A stretch of DNA of 64,000 nt from Microcaldota archaeon (GCA_016212525.1 JACRGD010000010.1:124001-188000), one strand, 5' to 3'. Numbered from the stretch's first letter, positions 43,049 through 52,686 are shown. Numbers and translations: made by a program. Notes: a model not told the origin generated them from the letters alone.

Positions 43049-44581
43049 TCAGATGCCCAAATCTTTCTTGAGTCGATCGACACCTAAGGCAGCGATCAGT
43101 TTTCCAGCTCGAGGACCTTTGTCCTTTGCGATTAAAGATCGGTAGATATCAATAAACATAGCCCGGCCTTCTATCCCATTGGCCTTTGCAAAGTCATAAA
43201 CGGCATTGTGAATCGCAAGACCATCCATAGATGAGTTGAGAGTTGAAACGAATTTCTTGACCATCTCGCTTGGATTAGGAGCGTATTTGAATTTATAGTC
43301 CTCAGGCTGGAAATCGCGAGCAATCCATTCTTCAACATAGGGTCGGAGATACGCTGCACCCTGAGGATCGCCAGTATACTTTGCAACCTCATCCCAATTG
43401 CGATAAAGCTGATAGTAGAGTAGGAAGTCAAGAAACCCGACCTTCCATGCAGTCTTATTGTCAGCACTTATTCCAAATGCAATTGCCTTTTTCTGATCTG
43501 AACGGTTCATCGAATCGAGTTTGCTTGGATCGAGTTTTGCCGAAGCCTCGAAGTCCTCGATAGTTTTGAGTAAATTTTCACTATTTGGATCAATATCGAT
43601 ATTTTCCTCTAGATCTGGCCTAACAAGCATGTATTTTATGACCTCGATTGGCAGTAACTTGACCATATCGGAAACGCCCATTCCAATGCCCTTGGATTTG
43701 GAGTATTTTTTTCCCTGGAAGAGAATGAAACCATACCTATAAGGAATATGATATTCTTTTTTCATCAGATCTTTTGTGATATGACAACACGTATCTTCAG
43801 ATCCGCCTTTTGTGTGATGATCTATGCCCGCACCTTCGATACTAGTTCCAAAGATCTGCTTCCATGCAGGCCAGTGCAATCTCCAGACCAATTTGTATTT
43901 GTGATCTGAGATTTTATTTTGACCAACATAACCGCAACCTTTAGTATATTTGACATCGCGATCGCACGAATACGCATAAGCATCTATGGTGTGAGAAGTC
44001 ACACGAGTCGTTGCTATCTTACCACATTGTTGGCAGATAGGTTGTATCGGAGACCAGTCTTTTTTTTCGGCTTTGCCGCTCGTCTCTTCTACAATGGAGC
44101 GGGTTTGTGCCTCGTTTTCAAGATAGAATTTGGCCCAATCATCGAACTTTCCGGATTCGTAGTATTCATTAATGCGAATGATTTGAGGATGAACGTTAAA
44201 TTTAGTCATAAGGCTCCGGGCTTCATCAAGATAATGATCTCCAAAACTCTTGCTCTGACCAGTTGGATCGGGAACAACACACAATGGCTTTCCCAGATGA
44301 GGCTCGAGCACAGAATGATATTTTTCCATGGCCAGTGGAACCGAATCAAAAGCATCGAGGATATCAGCTACAAAATAGTATTTGCAATCCTTACCATGCT
44401 TACGTATCGCATCCCGAATCACAGAGGGAAATAAGAATTCGCATAGTGTTCCAAGATGGGATGGACCTGAAGTGGTCATACCTCCAGAAATAACATAAGG
44501 CTCCTTTTTCTCAGAGATAACTCGCTGGGCCAGCCATTCAGACCAGTGCATGTGTTTAGATTCAGATTTAAGTTCGGACAT
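43049..44581 (-). CDS. lysS: Lysyl-tRNA synthetase, class I
   Basis: 510 residues from ATG 44581. Class I features: SGPSHLGTLCEF (HIGH-like), KYSKSKGIGMG (KMSKS-like) and a C-x2-C and C-x..C zinc-like insert (ICQQCGKIATT, CDRDVKYTKGCGYVG). The C-terminal helical anticodon-binding domain ends RLKKDLGI. Class I LysRS is found in most archaea and a few bacteria. An upstream ATG (44596) gives only a few extra residues. Convergent with FEN-1, 1-bp gap. Confidence 0.97.
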   Translation of the reverse strand: MSELKSESKHMHWSEWLAQRVISEKKEPYVISGGMTTSGPSHLGTLCEFLFPSVIRDAIRKHGKDCKYYFVADILDAFDSVPLAMEKYHSVLEPHLGKPLCVVPDPTGQSKSFGDHYLDEARSLMTKFNVHPQIIRINEYYESGKFDDWAKFYLENEAQTRSIVEETSGKAEKKDWSPIQPICQQCGKIATTRVTSHTIDAYAYSCDRDVKYTKGCGYVGQNKISDHKYKLVWRLHWPAWKQIFGTSIEGAGIDHHTKGGSEDTCCHITKDLMKKEYHIPYRYGFILFQGKKYSKSKGIGMGVSDMVKLLPIEVIKYMLVRPDLEENIDIDPNSENLLKTIEDFEASAKLDPSKLDSMNRSDQKKAIAFGISADNKTAWKVGFLDFLLYYQLYRNWDEVAKYTGDPQGAAYLRPYVEEWIARDFQPEDYKFKYAPNPSEMVKKFVSTLNSSMDGLAIHNAVYDFAKANGIEGRAMFIDIYRSLIAKDKGPRAGKLIAALGVDRLKKDLGI

Positions 44582-44632
44582 ATGAAATACACCCATATCA
44601 GACTAAAAAATATAAATAAGAAATAAAGAGGA

Positions 44633-45517
44633 TCATCGTTTTAGACCCTTCCAAAATAGGAATTGGAATGGGAGGACATAAAGCGAAATGACAAAGCTTG
44701 AAACGAATGTCAGAGAACCAGAAACTATGAAATATAAAACCAATGACCCAGGTTCAGACATATTCAAAACAGATTGAAGCAGATTGTTGAAAATACTTAT
44801 CGGCAACCCGATTACAAAACTTAACACGAAAAGAAAAAACGAACCGATCAAACAAACAACAAGATTTGATTTGACCAAATTAATCGAATTTTTGAAAGCA
44901 TCTATTGGAGAAGCAGAATTGAGAGTAAGTTCAAGTAACGAAAATTGACAGAGGAAAGTAAATACCATCATACATAAGAGAAGAACCAAAAAGACACAAC
45001 AAAAAGCAGTGACTAGAGAAGATGGGTAAATAACTACAGCTAAAATAGGCAGGAAAACGATTAGAACTACAATCAAATAGATCAGAGAATAGATGAAATA
45101 ACGACTAAAAAGGGAGCCAAAAGCACCAAAAAGAGGAGAGCTGGGCTTGTTTTGATCGATATCCCTAACCTGGAAATATCTTAGTGCAGAAACAGTACCT
45201 GAAACAGTAGAAAGAACGAAATAGAACACTAATCCAAAAATCACGGCGCCAATGCTTAGTGGAGAAGCAAATAGGGGAGAGAACAGAGAGCCCAAACCAG
45301 TAGAAGGAGTCAGATGATTACTGGCAAGAGCCGCGATAGTTGAGGATCCTAAAAATAAAAAGGCCACAATGCCTAGAGGTAAAGAGGCAAAAATTCCTAG
45401 TATAAAGGACGTCAGATCCAGTTTTAAAAATCCCCAGGCCAAAGAGGAGAGATTAGTACGTGAAAAGGTGGCAGTATCAGCAATAGTCTTAAATAAATAA
45501 TCAATAGAGCTCGTCAT
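44633..45517 (-). CDS. Polytopic membrane protein, unknown function
   Basis: 294 residues from ATG 45517; the frame continues to 45553 with 12 residues that read as non-coding. Six hydrophobic segments with a GxxxP-rich set of loops: ILGIFASLPLGIVAFLFLG, FGLVFYFVLSTVSGTVSALR, FIYSLIYLIVVLIVFLPIL, VLLLCMMVFTFLCQFSLLEL, LVVCLIGSFFLFVLSFVIG and the last 30 residues. The layout, with a short SPIDAFKNSINLVKSN helix between segments, resembles glycerophosphodiester-phosphodiesterase-membrane-domain or YckC-type proteins. Neighbour of LysRS on the same strand (36-bp gap). Confidence 0.6.
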   Translation of the reverse strand: MTSSIDYLFKTIADTATFSRTNLSSLAWGFLKLDLTSFILGIFASLPLGIVAFLFLGSSTIAALASNHLTPSTGLGSLFSPLFASPLSIGAVIFGLVFYFVLSTVSGTVSALRYFQVRDIDQNKPSSPLFGAFGSLFSRYFIYSLIYLIVVLIVFLPILAVVIYPSSLVTAFCCVFLVLLLCMMVFTFLCQFSLLELTLNSASPIDAFKNSINLVKSNLVVCLIGSFFLFVLSFVIGLPISIFNNLLQSVLNMSEPGSLVLYFIVSGSLTFVSSFVISLYVLPFQFLFWKGLKR

Positions 45518-45567
45518 GAAATAGAACCTTAAGCGTAAGTCTTTTAAAGACATACAATAATAGTATA

Positions 45568-45688
45568 GTTGTCAGCGGCCACAGGAAGAAGGCCACACCT
45601 GATCCCATTCCGAACTCAGAAGTTAAGCTTCTTCACGGCGATATCGGTACTGCCCTTCGGGCGGGAAAATACGCTGCTGCTGGCACTT
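45568..45688 (+). rRNA. rrf: 5S rRNA
   Basis: 121 nt. The 5' GTCAGCGGCCAC and 3' GCTGGCAC arms form helix I. GATCCCATTCCGAACTCAGA and the GTTAAGC segment of loop C/helix III, then the CGGTACTGCCC/GGGCGGG helix, are conserved 5S features. Ends are approximate to a few bases. No 16S or 23S gene is in the window, so 5S is unlinked. TATA-like ATAATAGT lies a few bases upstream, and a T-rich stretch (TTATTTTATAG) follows. Confidence 0.93.
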
Positions 45689-45829
45689 ATAATCATCAAC
45701 TTATTTTATAGTTTAATTCAAAATAAATGATCAAAATAAAATATTTCTTATATTAACCAAAAAGTTAACTAAAATTTAATCCAAATATCTTTTATTTGTA
45801 TATCCTCATTTCTATCAAAAGGTGACAAA

Positions 45830-46342
45830 ATGGAAATATCTGAATTAATAAAGAAAAGCAGTTTTGCACAATCTTTCGATAACAAAACAGTAGAATATAG
45901 TAAAATAGCCAAGATAGTCCAGGGGGCCATAAGCGCACCCTCCTCAGAACAACTGCAGGCATATAAGATATACGTAATTAACTCAAAAGAAGCCAGAGAA
46001 AACATGTTCATTGCATGCGATTACGATCAGACAGTTCAGGACGCACCAGTATTGCTCCTCTTTTGTGCGGATTTAAAGAGAGCAGAGAAACATCATGGCG
46101 AGCGAACGGAGTTTTTTACATCCACTGATGCAGCAGTATCAGCAACATACGCACATATAGTTGCAAGAAGCGAAGGACTCAGTGCAAATTTTATCTCTAA
46201 CTTTCACCCGCTGGAAGTACTAAGAATTGTAAATGCAGGAGAATACGAAACTGCAGTAGTGCTTATGGCAATCGGATATCCAAAAGAAGAGGGAGTACGA
46301 AAAGGCCAAAGAGCAATGAAGGACATAATAAGGGAAGTTTGA
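45830..46342 (+). CDS. Nitroreductase family protein
   Basis: 170 residues. SSFAQSFDNKTVEYSKIAKI, then GAISAPSSEQLQAYKIYVIN (FMN-binding start), DAPVLLLFCADLKRAE and ATYAHIVARSEGLSANFISN (second FMN-binding block), ending AIGYPKEEGVRKGQ. FMN-dependent oxidoreductase with NAD(P)H; substrate unknown. AAAGGTGACAAA precedes ATG 45830. The DUF357 gene starts 4 bp after the stop, then KsgA follows. Confidence 0.88.
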   Translation: MEISELIKKSSFAQSFDNKTVEYSKIAKIVQGAISAPSSEQLQAYKIYVINSKEARENMFIACDYDQTVQDAPVLLLFCADLKRAEKHHGERTEFFTSTDAAVSATYAHIVARSEGLSANFISNFHPLEVLRIVNAGEYETAVVLMAIGYPKEEGVRKGQRAMKDIIREV

Positions 46343-46346
46343 TAAT

Positions 46347-46595
46347 ATGGAACAGAAAGAACGGGCATTGAAAGACCTTCAAAAACTCGAAAAAATCATC
46401 CAGATTGCCAAAAGTCTTGGTTACGATCAGAAATATCCAGAAGTCTATGAACATGCAGCAAACTACCAAAAGGACGCAATTCATTTTTTTGAAAAAAATG
46501 ACTATTTTACTTCGTTTGGGGCGGCAAATTACGCATATGGATTCATCGATGCGTTACTAATATTAGAAGGAAAACGAGACGAACATGTACTTTGA
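46347..46595 (+). CDS. DUF357 family helical protein
   Basis: 82 residues, two or three helices, ending FTSFGAANYAYGFIDALLIL, which is the conserved block of archaeal DUF357 proteins. Function unknown. It sits between the nitroreductase and the KsgA gene, in line with a frequent archaeal association with RNA-related genes. The start lies 4 bp after the upstream stop. Confidence 0.85.
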   Translation: MEQKERALKDLQKLEKIIQIAKSLGYDQKYPEVYEHAANYQKDAIHFFEKNDYFTSFGAANYAYGFIDALLILEGKRDEHVL

Positions 46596-46649
46596 CAGAG
46601 AACAATAAACAAATGAGCATCTTTAATAGTTTTCTTCCAATTTCTTTTT

Positions 46650-47408
46650 GTGTTTAGAAAAAAATCCCTTGGTCAGTGCTTCATGGAAGACAAAAATATA
46701 CTTAGATTAGAAGCAGGGGTTGCAGGAGAACTGGAAGGAAAAACGATTCTGGAGATCGGTCCCGGAGATGGACGACTTTCCGAAATACTGCTTTCAAAAA
46801 ATCCAAAAAAAATCTATTTGGTTGAAAAAGATTCCAGATTCGCCGCCATATTGAGAGAAAAATTTGCATCTGAACCTAAAGTGGAGATAATAGAAACAGA
46901 TATACTCGAACTCGAATTCCCAAAAATAGACATTGTATTTGGCAACATACCATACTACATCTCATCAGAAATCGTCTTTGGACTCAAGGGCCTTGAGATA
47001 GAGCAGGCGATTTTGATGGTGCAAAAAGAATTTGCCCAAAAGATGGTACAGAAATCGGGAAATGGGAATTACGGAAGACTAAGCGTAACATCACAGATTT
47101 TTTTCGAAGTAAAAATGATCAGAACGGTTTCCAAGGGCCTCTTTAGACCAATGCCAAAAGTAGATTCTGCCATAATTTCATTAAGACCAACAGGAATCAA
47201 GCTCACTCAAGATCAGGAAGATATAATCAGATACCTATTCTCTCATAAGAATAAAACAGTAAGAAATGCACTCTTGGATTCTAAAAAAATAAGCGAAAAA
47301 GAAATCGAAAAAATAGGCGACTATGCAAAAAAACGAGCTCGAACACTAAATAAAGAACAAGTTCTTGAAATTTGCAGACTTATTAGCAGCGATCAAAAGG
47401 TATTTTAA
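46650..47408 (+). CDS. rsmA: rRNA adenine dimethyltransferase KsgA/RsmA/Dim1
   Basis: 252 residues from GTG 46650. TTTAATAG about 25 bp ahead suggests a leaderless GTG start. SAM-binding motif ILEIGPGDGRLSE and the catalytic NIPYYISSE (motif IV N-x-P-Y) are clear. MVQKEFAQKMV follows, with PMPKVDSAIISL. It dimethylates two adjacent adenines in helix 45 of 16S rRNA, a ribosome-assembly checkpoint conserved across life. The C-terminal helical domain ends near LEICRLI. Confidence 0.94.
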   Translation: MFRKKSLGQCFMEDKNILRLEAGVAGELEGKTILEIGPGDGRLSEILLSKNPKKIYLVEKDSRFAAILREKFASEPKVEIIETDILELEFPKIDIVFGNIPYYISSEIVFGLKGLEIEQAILMVQKEFAQKMVQKSGNGNYGRLSVTSQIFFEVKMIRTVSKGLFRPMPKVDSAIISLRPTGIKLTQDQEDIIRYLFSHKNKTVRNALLDSKKISEKEIEKIGDYAKKRARTLNKEQVLEICRLISSDQKVF

Positions 47409-47429
47409 GAGAAGACGAAAATTGAAATT

Positions 47430-48239
47430 ATGAAAAACTACATCATACTATTCATCATAAGTCTGTTGATATTTGGGTGTATTGGACAACCAATTGAGAA
47501 CAAACCAATCCCAGTTGGAGCTAATAATACAAATACACAAAACATTCAACCGCCAGAAACACAGGCAATGCAAGCAGTAGCTCAGGAGATAAGCTTCAGT
47601 TCAGAAGGTTGGACAATATATGGATCAATGTATCCAGCAGTAAATTCAAATCCCAGTACAACCATTGTTCTTGCACACATGTTTTCACATGATCGAACAG
47701 ACTATTCCTCCGAGTTCGTAAACAAACTCCACAACGAAATACCAAACGCAGTAATTATAGCAATAGATCTAAGAGGACATGGGAGAAGTACCAACAAAGG
47801 ACGAGACAGCGACCTTTCTGCGCAGGACATAGCAGGAATGAAAAATGATGTCATTGGAGCCAAGAATTTTGTAAAGAGCAGATATAGTAGCGTGAACAGT
47901 GCATACGCAATAGGTGCAAGCATTGGATCGACAGCATCGATGTTAGCGGCTGGTGAAGATAGAGAGTTTACAAAAGTTGCAATGCTCGCACCGGGACTAG
48001 AATACAGAGAAGTAGACATACGCACCGCTGCAGAAGCATTTAGAGGCGATCTGTTTCTAGTTTCATCTAATAACGACCCATATGCAACCGAATCAGCGAA
48101 CGAACTGACAAGAATTTCAGGTGCCAGAACAAAACAGACTAAGATATACCCAGAGGGACACGGCTCGGAAATATTTGGAAACGAGGCCCAAGTAACACCA
48201 AAACTAGATGATTTGCTAGTTCAGTTCTTGAGAAATTAG
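47430..48239 (+). CDS. Membrane-anchored alpha/beta hydrolase (lipoprotein-like)
   Basis: 269 residues. A signal with lipobox-like LLIFGC (C17) starts the protein, followed by a Pro/Asn-rich linker and an alpha/beta hydrolase: IVLAHMFSHDRTDY (oxyanion loop), IIAIDLRGHGRS, GASIGSTAS (nucleophile Ser in G-x-S-x-G), DPYATESA and EGHGSEIF (acid and His). An archaeal lipoprotein of this kind would face the outside and cleave an ester, possibly peptidase-like. It lies 21 bp downstream of KsgA, same strand. Confidence 0.8.
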   Translation: MKNYIILFIISLLIFGCIGQPIENKPIPVGANNTNTQNIQPPETQAMQAVAQEISFSSEGWTIYGSMYPAVNSNPSTTIVLAHMFSHDRTDYSSEFVNKLHNEIPNAVIIAIDLRGHGRSTNKGRDSDLSAQDIAGMKNDVIGAKNFVKSRYSSVNSAYAIGASIGSTASMLAAGEDREFTKVAMLAPGLEYREVDIRTAAEAFRGDLFLVSSNNDPYATESANELTRISGARTKQTKIYPEGHGSEIFGNEAQVTPKLDDLLVQFLRN

Positions 48240-48255
48240 AGAGTCATGTTGGGAC

Positions 48256-49380
48256 TTAAAAACCAAACATTCCCTTTTTTGCTCCTTTTTCTTCTTTTTC
48301 AAATTCCCTAAGGAGCTCTTTTTGCCTAGAGGTAAGACGTTTTGGAACTTCAACGATAACACGCACGAGCTGATCGCCCTTGTTTGTAGTCTGTAAAATA
48401 GGCATTCCCTGACCTCGAAGCCTAAAGACCGTGTGTGAGGCAGTTCCAGAGGGAATCTGTAATTTGGTGTTACCCCAGATAGTTTTAACTTCAATTTCTC
48501 CACCTAACGCAGCGACAGTAAATGGAATTGAAGCTTCAACCCGAATATCATCGCCATCACGGACAAATGAATCGTTTTCGCCGACTCTTATAAACACATA
48601 AAGATCGCCAGGCCCACCTCGACCAAATTCGCCCAGACCATCCAATCGAATTCGCATCCCATCTTCAATACCAGGAGGGATGTTAATTTTGACATGCTCC
48701 ATTTCGCTCGTTTTACCTGATCCGCTGCAACTCTGACAGGGTTTTTCTAAAGATGACCCCTCGCCATGACACTTGGGACAGGTAGTAACAGTATAGAATG
48801 ACATGGGACCGGCCCTACGATTCTGTTGAACCTGACCACGTCCCTTACAGGTCGGACATGAAGTCCTAGAACTCCCTGGTTCGCCACCTGAACCCTTGCA
48901 TCTTGAGCATGCTTTTGTCCGATGGAATGAAAAATCTTTCTTAAGACCTTTTGCCGCATCTTCAAGGGAGATGTCGATTTCAGTCTGCAGGTTAGCACCC
49001 TTGCCACTTCTTCGCGAACCACTAGAGCGACCCGAGGAAAACTGAGAACCAAAGAGCGAACCGAAAACATCGCCAAATGGACTGTCCTCGCCAAAGAGAT
49101 CTTCAAAACCACTAAAGTTAGCTCCCCGGAATATGTCTTCCTGAGAATACATCTGATCAAAGCCGGCATGACCGTATTGATCGTATTTGGAGCGCTTATC
49201 AGGATCGGAAAGGACTGCATAAGCCTCGCTAAATTCCTTGAATCTTTCTTCTGCGCCAGCTTCTTTGTTTTTATCAGGATGATATTTTAGTGCAAGCTTA
49301 CGATAGGCAGACTTGATTTCATCTGGAGACGCGTTTTTTTGTACACCAAGAATTTCATAGTAATCTCTTTTGGAAGTCAA
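48256..49380 (-). CDS. dnaJ: Chaperone DnaJ
   Basis: 374 residues with full type I layout: J domain with HPD ([10 protein letters not shown], residues 1-70), Gly/Phe/Ser-rich linker, a zinc domain with four C-x2-C-x-G-x-G repeats ([32 protein letters not shown]) and the C-terminal substrate-binding domains ending KGMFGF. It stimulates DnaK ATPase. Last gene of the operon, after a second J-domain gene (4-bp gap). Confidence 0.96.
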   Translation of the reverse strand: MTSKRDYYEILGVQKNASPDEIKSAYRKLALKYHPDKNKEAGAEERFKEFSEAYAVLSDPDKRSKYDQYGHAGFDQMYSQEDIFRGANFSGFEDLFGEDSPFGDVFGSLFGSQFSSGRSSGSRRSGKGANLQTEIDISLEDAAKGLKKDFSFHRTKACSRCKGSGGEPGSSRTSCPTCKGRGQVQQNRRAGPMSFYTVTTCPKCHGEGSSLEKPCQSCSGSGKTSEMEHVKINIPPGIEDGMRIRLDGLGEFGRGGPGDLYVFIRVGENDSFVRDGDDIRVEASIPFTVAALGGEIEVKTIWGNTKLQIPSGTASHTVFRLRGQGMPILQTTNKGDQLVRVIVEVPKRLTSRQKELLREFEKEEKGAKKGMFGF

Positions 49381-49384
49381 TCAA

Positions 49385-49804
49385 TCACCTATAGGAAGAA
49401 TCAAATTTAATATCTGAACTAAATACGGATTTCATCGAAGAGATCATACGCATTTCCTCACAGAGGTGTTTGCCCTTGCGACAAAGGGAACAGGAAACTC
49501 GATGAAATTGCTCAAGAGAAAGAACATGATCGCTAAAGAGCTTAGTCCAGTAGTTCTTGATTATGATCTGATTAGCGGCACCAGAAGCATCAGATGAAGA
49601 ATCAAGTGGAATTGAAGTTGGATCTATCTTGCCACTGAGAACAGCATAAGCTTCGCTAATTTCCTTGAATTTATTTGCTGCTTCGGGTTCCTTGTTGCGA
49701 TCGGGATGATATTTCATTGCAAGGATTCGGTATGCCTTTTTGATTTGTTCATCAGTGGCATCATTAGGAATACCAAGAATTTTGTAATAATCTTTTTGAG
49801 GCAT
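49385..49804 (-). CDS. Second, short J-domain protein with Cys-rich C-terminus
   Basis: 139 residues. J domain 1-70 with HPD ([11 protein letters not shown]). The rest is unlike DnaJ: a Ser/Asp/Ala linker, [20 protein letters not shown] with a [11 protein letters not shown] pattern (about residues 105-116), then a polar tail. The Cys cluster could bind a metal. No zinc-domain repeats. A specialised co-chaperone of the DnaK encoded 114 bp upstream is likely from operon position; the substrate is unknown. 4-bp gap to dnaJ. Confidence 0.85.
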   Translation of the reverse strand: MPQKDYYKILGIPNDATDEQIKKAYRILAMKYHPDRNKEPEAANKFKEISEAYAVLSGKIDPTSIPLDSSSDASGAANQIIIKNYWTKLFSDHVLSLEQFHRVSCSLCRKGKHLCEEMRMISSMKSVFSSDIKFDSSYR

Positions 49805-49918
49805 CTAAATCAACCCGACTTAACCAAACGATTCAAACAAATAATGCAACCAAATTAATAAACTAATCCAAACCTATGAAAAAATAAAAAACAAAAAAGC
49901 AAAGAGTAAAATTAAAAA

Positions 49919-51814
49919 TTATTTTTTGTTGTCATCGACCTTTTCGAAGTCCCCCTCGACAACTTTATCATCGCCATCCTTGGCAGATTCAGATGAACCG
50001 GAACCTTGGGAACCTGAACCATCAGATGGACCACCTGGACCAGCCTGCTGCGGACCGCCCTGACCGTAGACAGATGCACCGACTTCCTGAAGGAGTTTCT
50101 TTAATTCCTCGGAATCGGAATTGATCTTTCCAACATCATCGCCCTTTGCTGATTCTTCAAGTTTCTTTTTGGCAGCTTCGATCTTGGACTTAAGGTCTTC
50201 TTTTATCTTATCCTTGTAGTCCGAAAGGGTTTTGGTGGTAACATAGATCAACGATTCGGCATCATTCCTTGCATTTGCCAACTCAAGCGCCTTCTTATCT
50301 GAATCGGCAAACTTCTCTGCATCGGCCATCTTGGACTTGATTTCATCATCCTTCATCTTCAGAGGCGCAGTAACCCGCATACTCTGCTCTTTATTGGATG
50401 CCTTATCCTTGGCGCCCACATGCAAAATACCATTTGCATCAATATCGAAAGTAACTTCAACCTGCGGAACACCACGTGGAGCAGGCGGAATGCCAGTAAG
50501 AGTAAACTTACCAAGCGAGACATTGTCCTTTGCCATGGGCCTCTCACCCTGCAAGATGTGGATGTCGACAGCAGGCTGCATGTCTGCTGCGGTCGAAAAG
50601 ACCTGAGACTTTTTGGTTGGAATTGTCGTGTTTCGATCGATGAGTTTGGTAAACACGCCGCCCATGGTTTCAAGACCAAGCGAAAGCGGAGTTACATCAA
50701 GCAACAGAATGTCCTTAACTTCACCGGAAAGAACACCACCCTGGACTGCTGCACCCATTGCCACACATTCCATGGGATCGATTCCACGCTCGACAGTTCG
50801 ACCAAGAGTGTCTTCGACAAATTTGAGAATCATAGGAATGCGGGTTGGACCTCCGACCATAATGATTCGATCGATCTGGTTTGGAGATAGTTTCGCATCC
50901 TTAAGCGCCTGCTCAACTGGACCGCGGCAGCGCTCGACAACAGGACGAATCAAATCTTCAAGTTTTGCTCTAGTAAGCTTGTAGATGAAATGTTTTGGTT
51001 CGTTGTTGGACATCGAAAGGAAGGGTAGATTTATCTCAGATTCGAGAGTAGTTGAAAGTTCGATTTTTGCCTTTTCTGCGGCTTCAACAAGTCGCTGCTG
51101 CGCCTGCTTGTCTTTGGAAACATCAACACCAGTCTCTTTTCGGAATTGATCGGTAAGGAACTCGCAAATTATGCGATCCATGTCAGTTCCACCAAGCTGA
51201 GTATCACCACTTGTGGATTTGACTTCAAAAACTCCGCCGCCAAAGTCCATGATGGTTACATCCAAGGTTCCTCCACCAAGATCGAAAACCAGGATCTTCA
51301 TTTCCTTGGATCCCTTATCAAGACCATATGCAAGACACGCTGCAGTCGGTTCATTCACAAGTCGCTCGACATTAAGACCGGCAATAGTACCGGCATCTTT
51401 GGTTGCCTGTCTCTGATTATCATTAAAGTAAGCAGGAACAGTAATTACGGCCTTCTCGACTTTTTCGCCTAAAAAGGCTTCGGAGTCGCGTTTTATCTTT
51501 TGAAGTATAAATGCAGAAATTTCCTGAGGCGAGTATTCTTTAGTCTGACCACCAAATTTAACAGTAACTTTTTTGCCAGAACCCATCAACCGTTTGACTG
51601 CGCGAATAGTTCCCTCGGGATTAGTAACGGCCTGTCTTCTTGCAGGTTCACCAACCAAAAGCTGGCCATCTTTAGTAAATGCAACATAACTGGGAAATGC
51701 TTTTCCGTATTGGGTCATACCCTCTGCGCTGGGAATAATCCTTGGAGCACCATTTTCCAAGTAAGCCGCCGCACTGTTTGAAGTTCCCAAATCAATACCG
51801 ATTATTTTCGACAT
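49919..51814 (-). CDS. dnaK: Chaperone DnaK (Hsp70)
   Basis: 631 residues. Nucleotide-binding domain: [48 protein letters not shown]. Substrate domain follows with [20 protein letters not shown] and a helical lid, and a Gly/Pro/Ser/Asp-rich C-terminal tail ending DNKK. The bacterial-type Hsp70 system in archaea is regarded as a lateral acquisition. Operon order is grpE, 39-codon ORF, dnaK, J protein, dnaJ. Confidence 0.97.
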   Translation of the reverse strand: MSKIIGIDLGTSNSAAAYLENGAPRIIPSAEGMTQYGKAFPSYVAFTKDGQLLVGEPARRQAVTNPEGTIRAVKRLMGSGKKVTVKFGGQTKEYSPQEISAFILQKIKRDSEAFLGEKVEKAVITVPAYFNDNQRQATKDAGTIAGLNVERLVNEPTAACLAYGLDKGSKEMKILVFDLGGGTLDVTIMDFGGGVFEVKSTSGDTQLGGTDMDRIICEFLTDQFRKETGVDVSKDKQAQQRLVEAAEKAKIELSTTLESEINLPFLSMSNNEPKHFIYKLTRAKLEDLIRPVVERCRGPVEQALKDAKLSPNQIDRIIMVGGPTRIPMILKFVEDTLGRTVERGIDPMECVAMGAAVQGGVLSGEVKDILLLDVTPLSLGLETMGGVFTKLIDRNTTIPTKKSQVFSTAADMQPAVDIHILQGERPMAKDNVSLGKFTLTGIPPAPRGVPQVEVTFDIDANGILHVGAKDKASNKEQSMRVTAPLKMKDDEIKSKMADAEKFADSDKKALELANARNDAESLIYVTTKTLSDYKDKIKEDLKSKIEAAKKKLEESAKGDDVGKINSDSEELKKLLQEVGASVYGQGGPQQAGPGGPSDGSGSQGSGSSESAKDGDDKVVEGDFEKVDDNKK

Positions 51815-51864
51815 TCCAAATCACCCTCATATATTCACAATAATATTTTTCGTATTTTAGTCGC

Positions 51865-51984
51865 TTAAGATGCGACATTAACAGTTACCGGTTTTTTCAA
51901 GGACCGGACAATTCTTCGATATAGCTGTTCTTCTTTTGGCGTAAAGCCACCAATTAGTCCGATACTCAATGTATTTTCAACCAT
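51865..51984 (-). CDS. 39-codon ORF between grpE and dnaK
   Basis: ATG 51984 lies 1 bp after the grpE stop (51986-51988), behind a GGTAGTGA stretch that could serve as ribosome binding site. The 39-residue product (starts MVENTLSIGLIGGFTPKEEQ) has a short hydrophobic N-terminal segment, then a basic helical part (LYRRIVRSLKKPV). It ends with TAA at 51865, 50 bp before dnaK. Codon use resembles the flanking genes. It is too short for usual gene finders. Function unknown; position suggests a DnaK-system partner or leader-type regulator. Confidence 0.5.
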   Translation of the reverse strand: MVENTLSIGLIGGFTPKEEQLYRRIVRSLKKPVTVNVAS

Positions 51985-51985
51985 G

Positions 51986-52573
51986 TTAATCACTACCCAT
52001 CCGATCAATTTGTTTTTCACCATTACCAACGCTGACTTTAGCTATCCTAAGAACGTGATGCTTGAACATATAGCCCTTAAGAAGGACATCGACCAGCTTG
52101 CCATCATCACCAGGAATATGCCGAATCGCCTCGTGCCGATGAGGATCGAAGGAATCCCCAACTTCACCAAACGAAGACAATCCGTCTCGCTTAAGCGTAT
52201 CGAGAAGCTTTCCAAAAACCAACTTCATGCCCTTGCCAAATTCTGGATCTTTTGCTTCCAGATGTGAGATCGCGATCTCAAATTCATCAAAGAAAGGAAG
52301 AATTTTTCCCATAAGATCAGAAGCTGCCAGTTCCCTGACCAATTCGTTTTCGCGTGCAGCACGTTTCTTGTAATTTTCGAAATCCGCACTAAGACGCAAA
52401 AGCCGCTCTTCGAGGGATTTGATTTTTTCATTGGAATCAATAGTAGATGCAGGTACTGAGGCATCTTCAAGGGGTTCGGATGGATGTTTCTTATCAGAAA
52501 TGAAATCACCTAAAACAGTATTCTCTTTTTTAGATGAATCGGGATTTATTTGTTCCTCTTTATCGGATTTCAC
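51986..52573 (-). CDS. grpE: Nucleotide exchange factor GrpE
   Basis: 195 residues, GTG start at 52573 behind GGTGG. An N-terminal disordered region (to about 55) precedes the long coiled coil (KSLEERLLRLSADFENYKKR), then LMGKILPFFDEFEIAISHLE and GLSSFGEVGDSFDPHRHEAI, and the beta domain ends GYMFKHHVLRIAKVSV. It exchanges ADP for ATP on DnaK. First gene of the operon; the divergent winged-helix gene shares its promoter region. Confidence 0.94.
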   Translation of the reverse strand: MKSDKEEQINPDSSKKENTVLGDFISDKKHPSEPLEDASVPASTIDSNEKIKSLEERLLRLSADFENYKKRAARENELVRELAASDLMGKILPFFDEFEIAISHLEAKDPEFGKGMKLVFGKLLDTLKRDGLSSFGEVGDSFDPHRHEAIRHIPGDDGKLVDVLLKGYMFKHHVLRIAKVSVGNGEKQIDRMGSD

Positions 52574-52597
52574 AAAACCACCAGTGCACGAACATTT

Positions 52598-52630
52598 GTT
52601 AAACTTTTAACAATTCATTAAAATTTTAAC
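52598..52630. promoter_or_regulatory. Paired palindromic operator candidates in the grpE/regulator spacer
   Basis: Two 14-bp sites, GTTAAACTTTTAAC (52598-52611) and ATTAAAATTTTAAC (52617-52630), agree at 12 of 14 positions and are close to palindromic (GTTAAA/TTTAAC arms; TTAAAATTTTAA core). They start 19 bp apart, about two helical turns, and overlap the likely core promoter of grpE on the minus strand. The regulator's own TATA (TTTATAAAG at about 52654) lies 24 bp further. Confidence 0.6.
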
Positions 52631-52686
52631 ATACAACTTAATATTTCAAAATATTTATAAAGCTTTCTTTGGAAGAATAAGAATGT

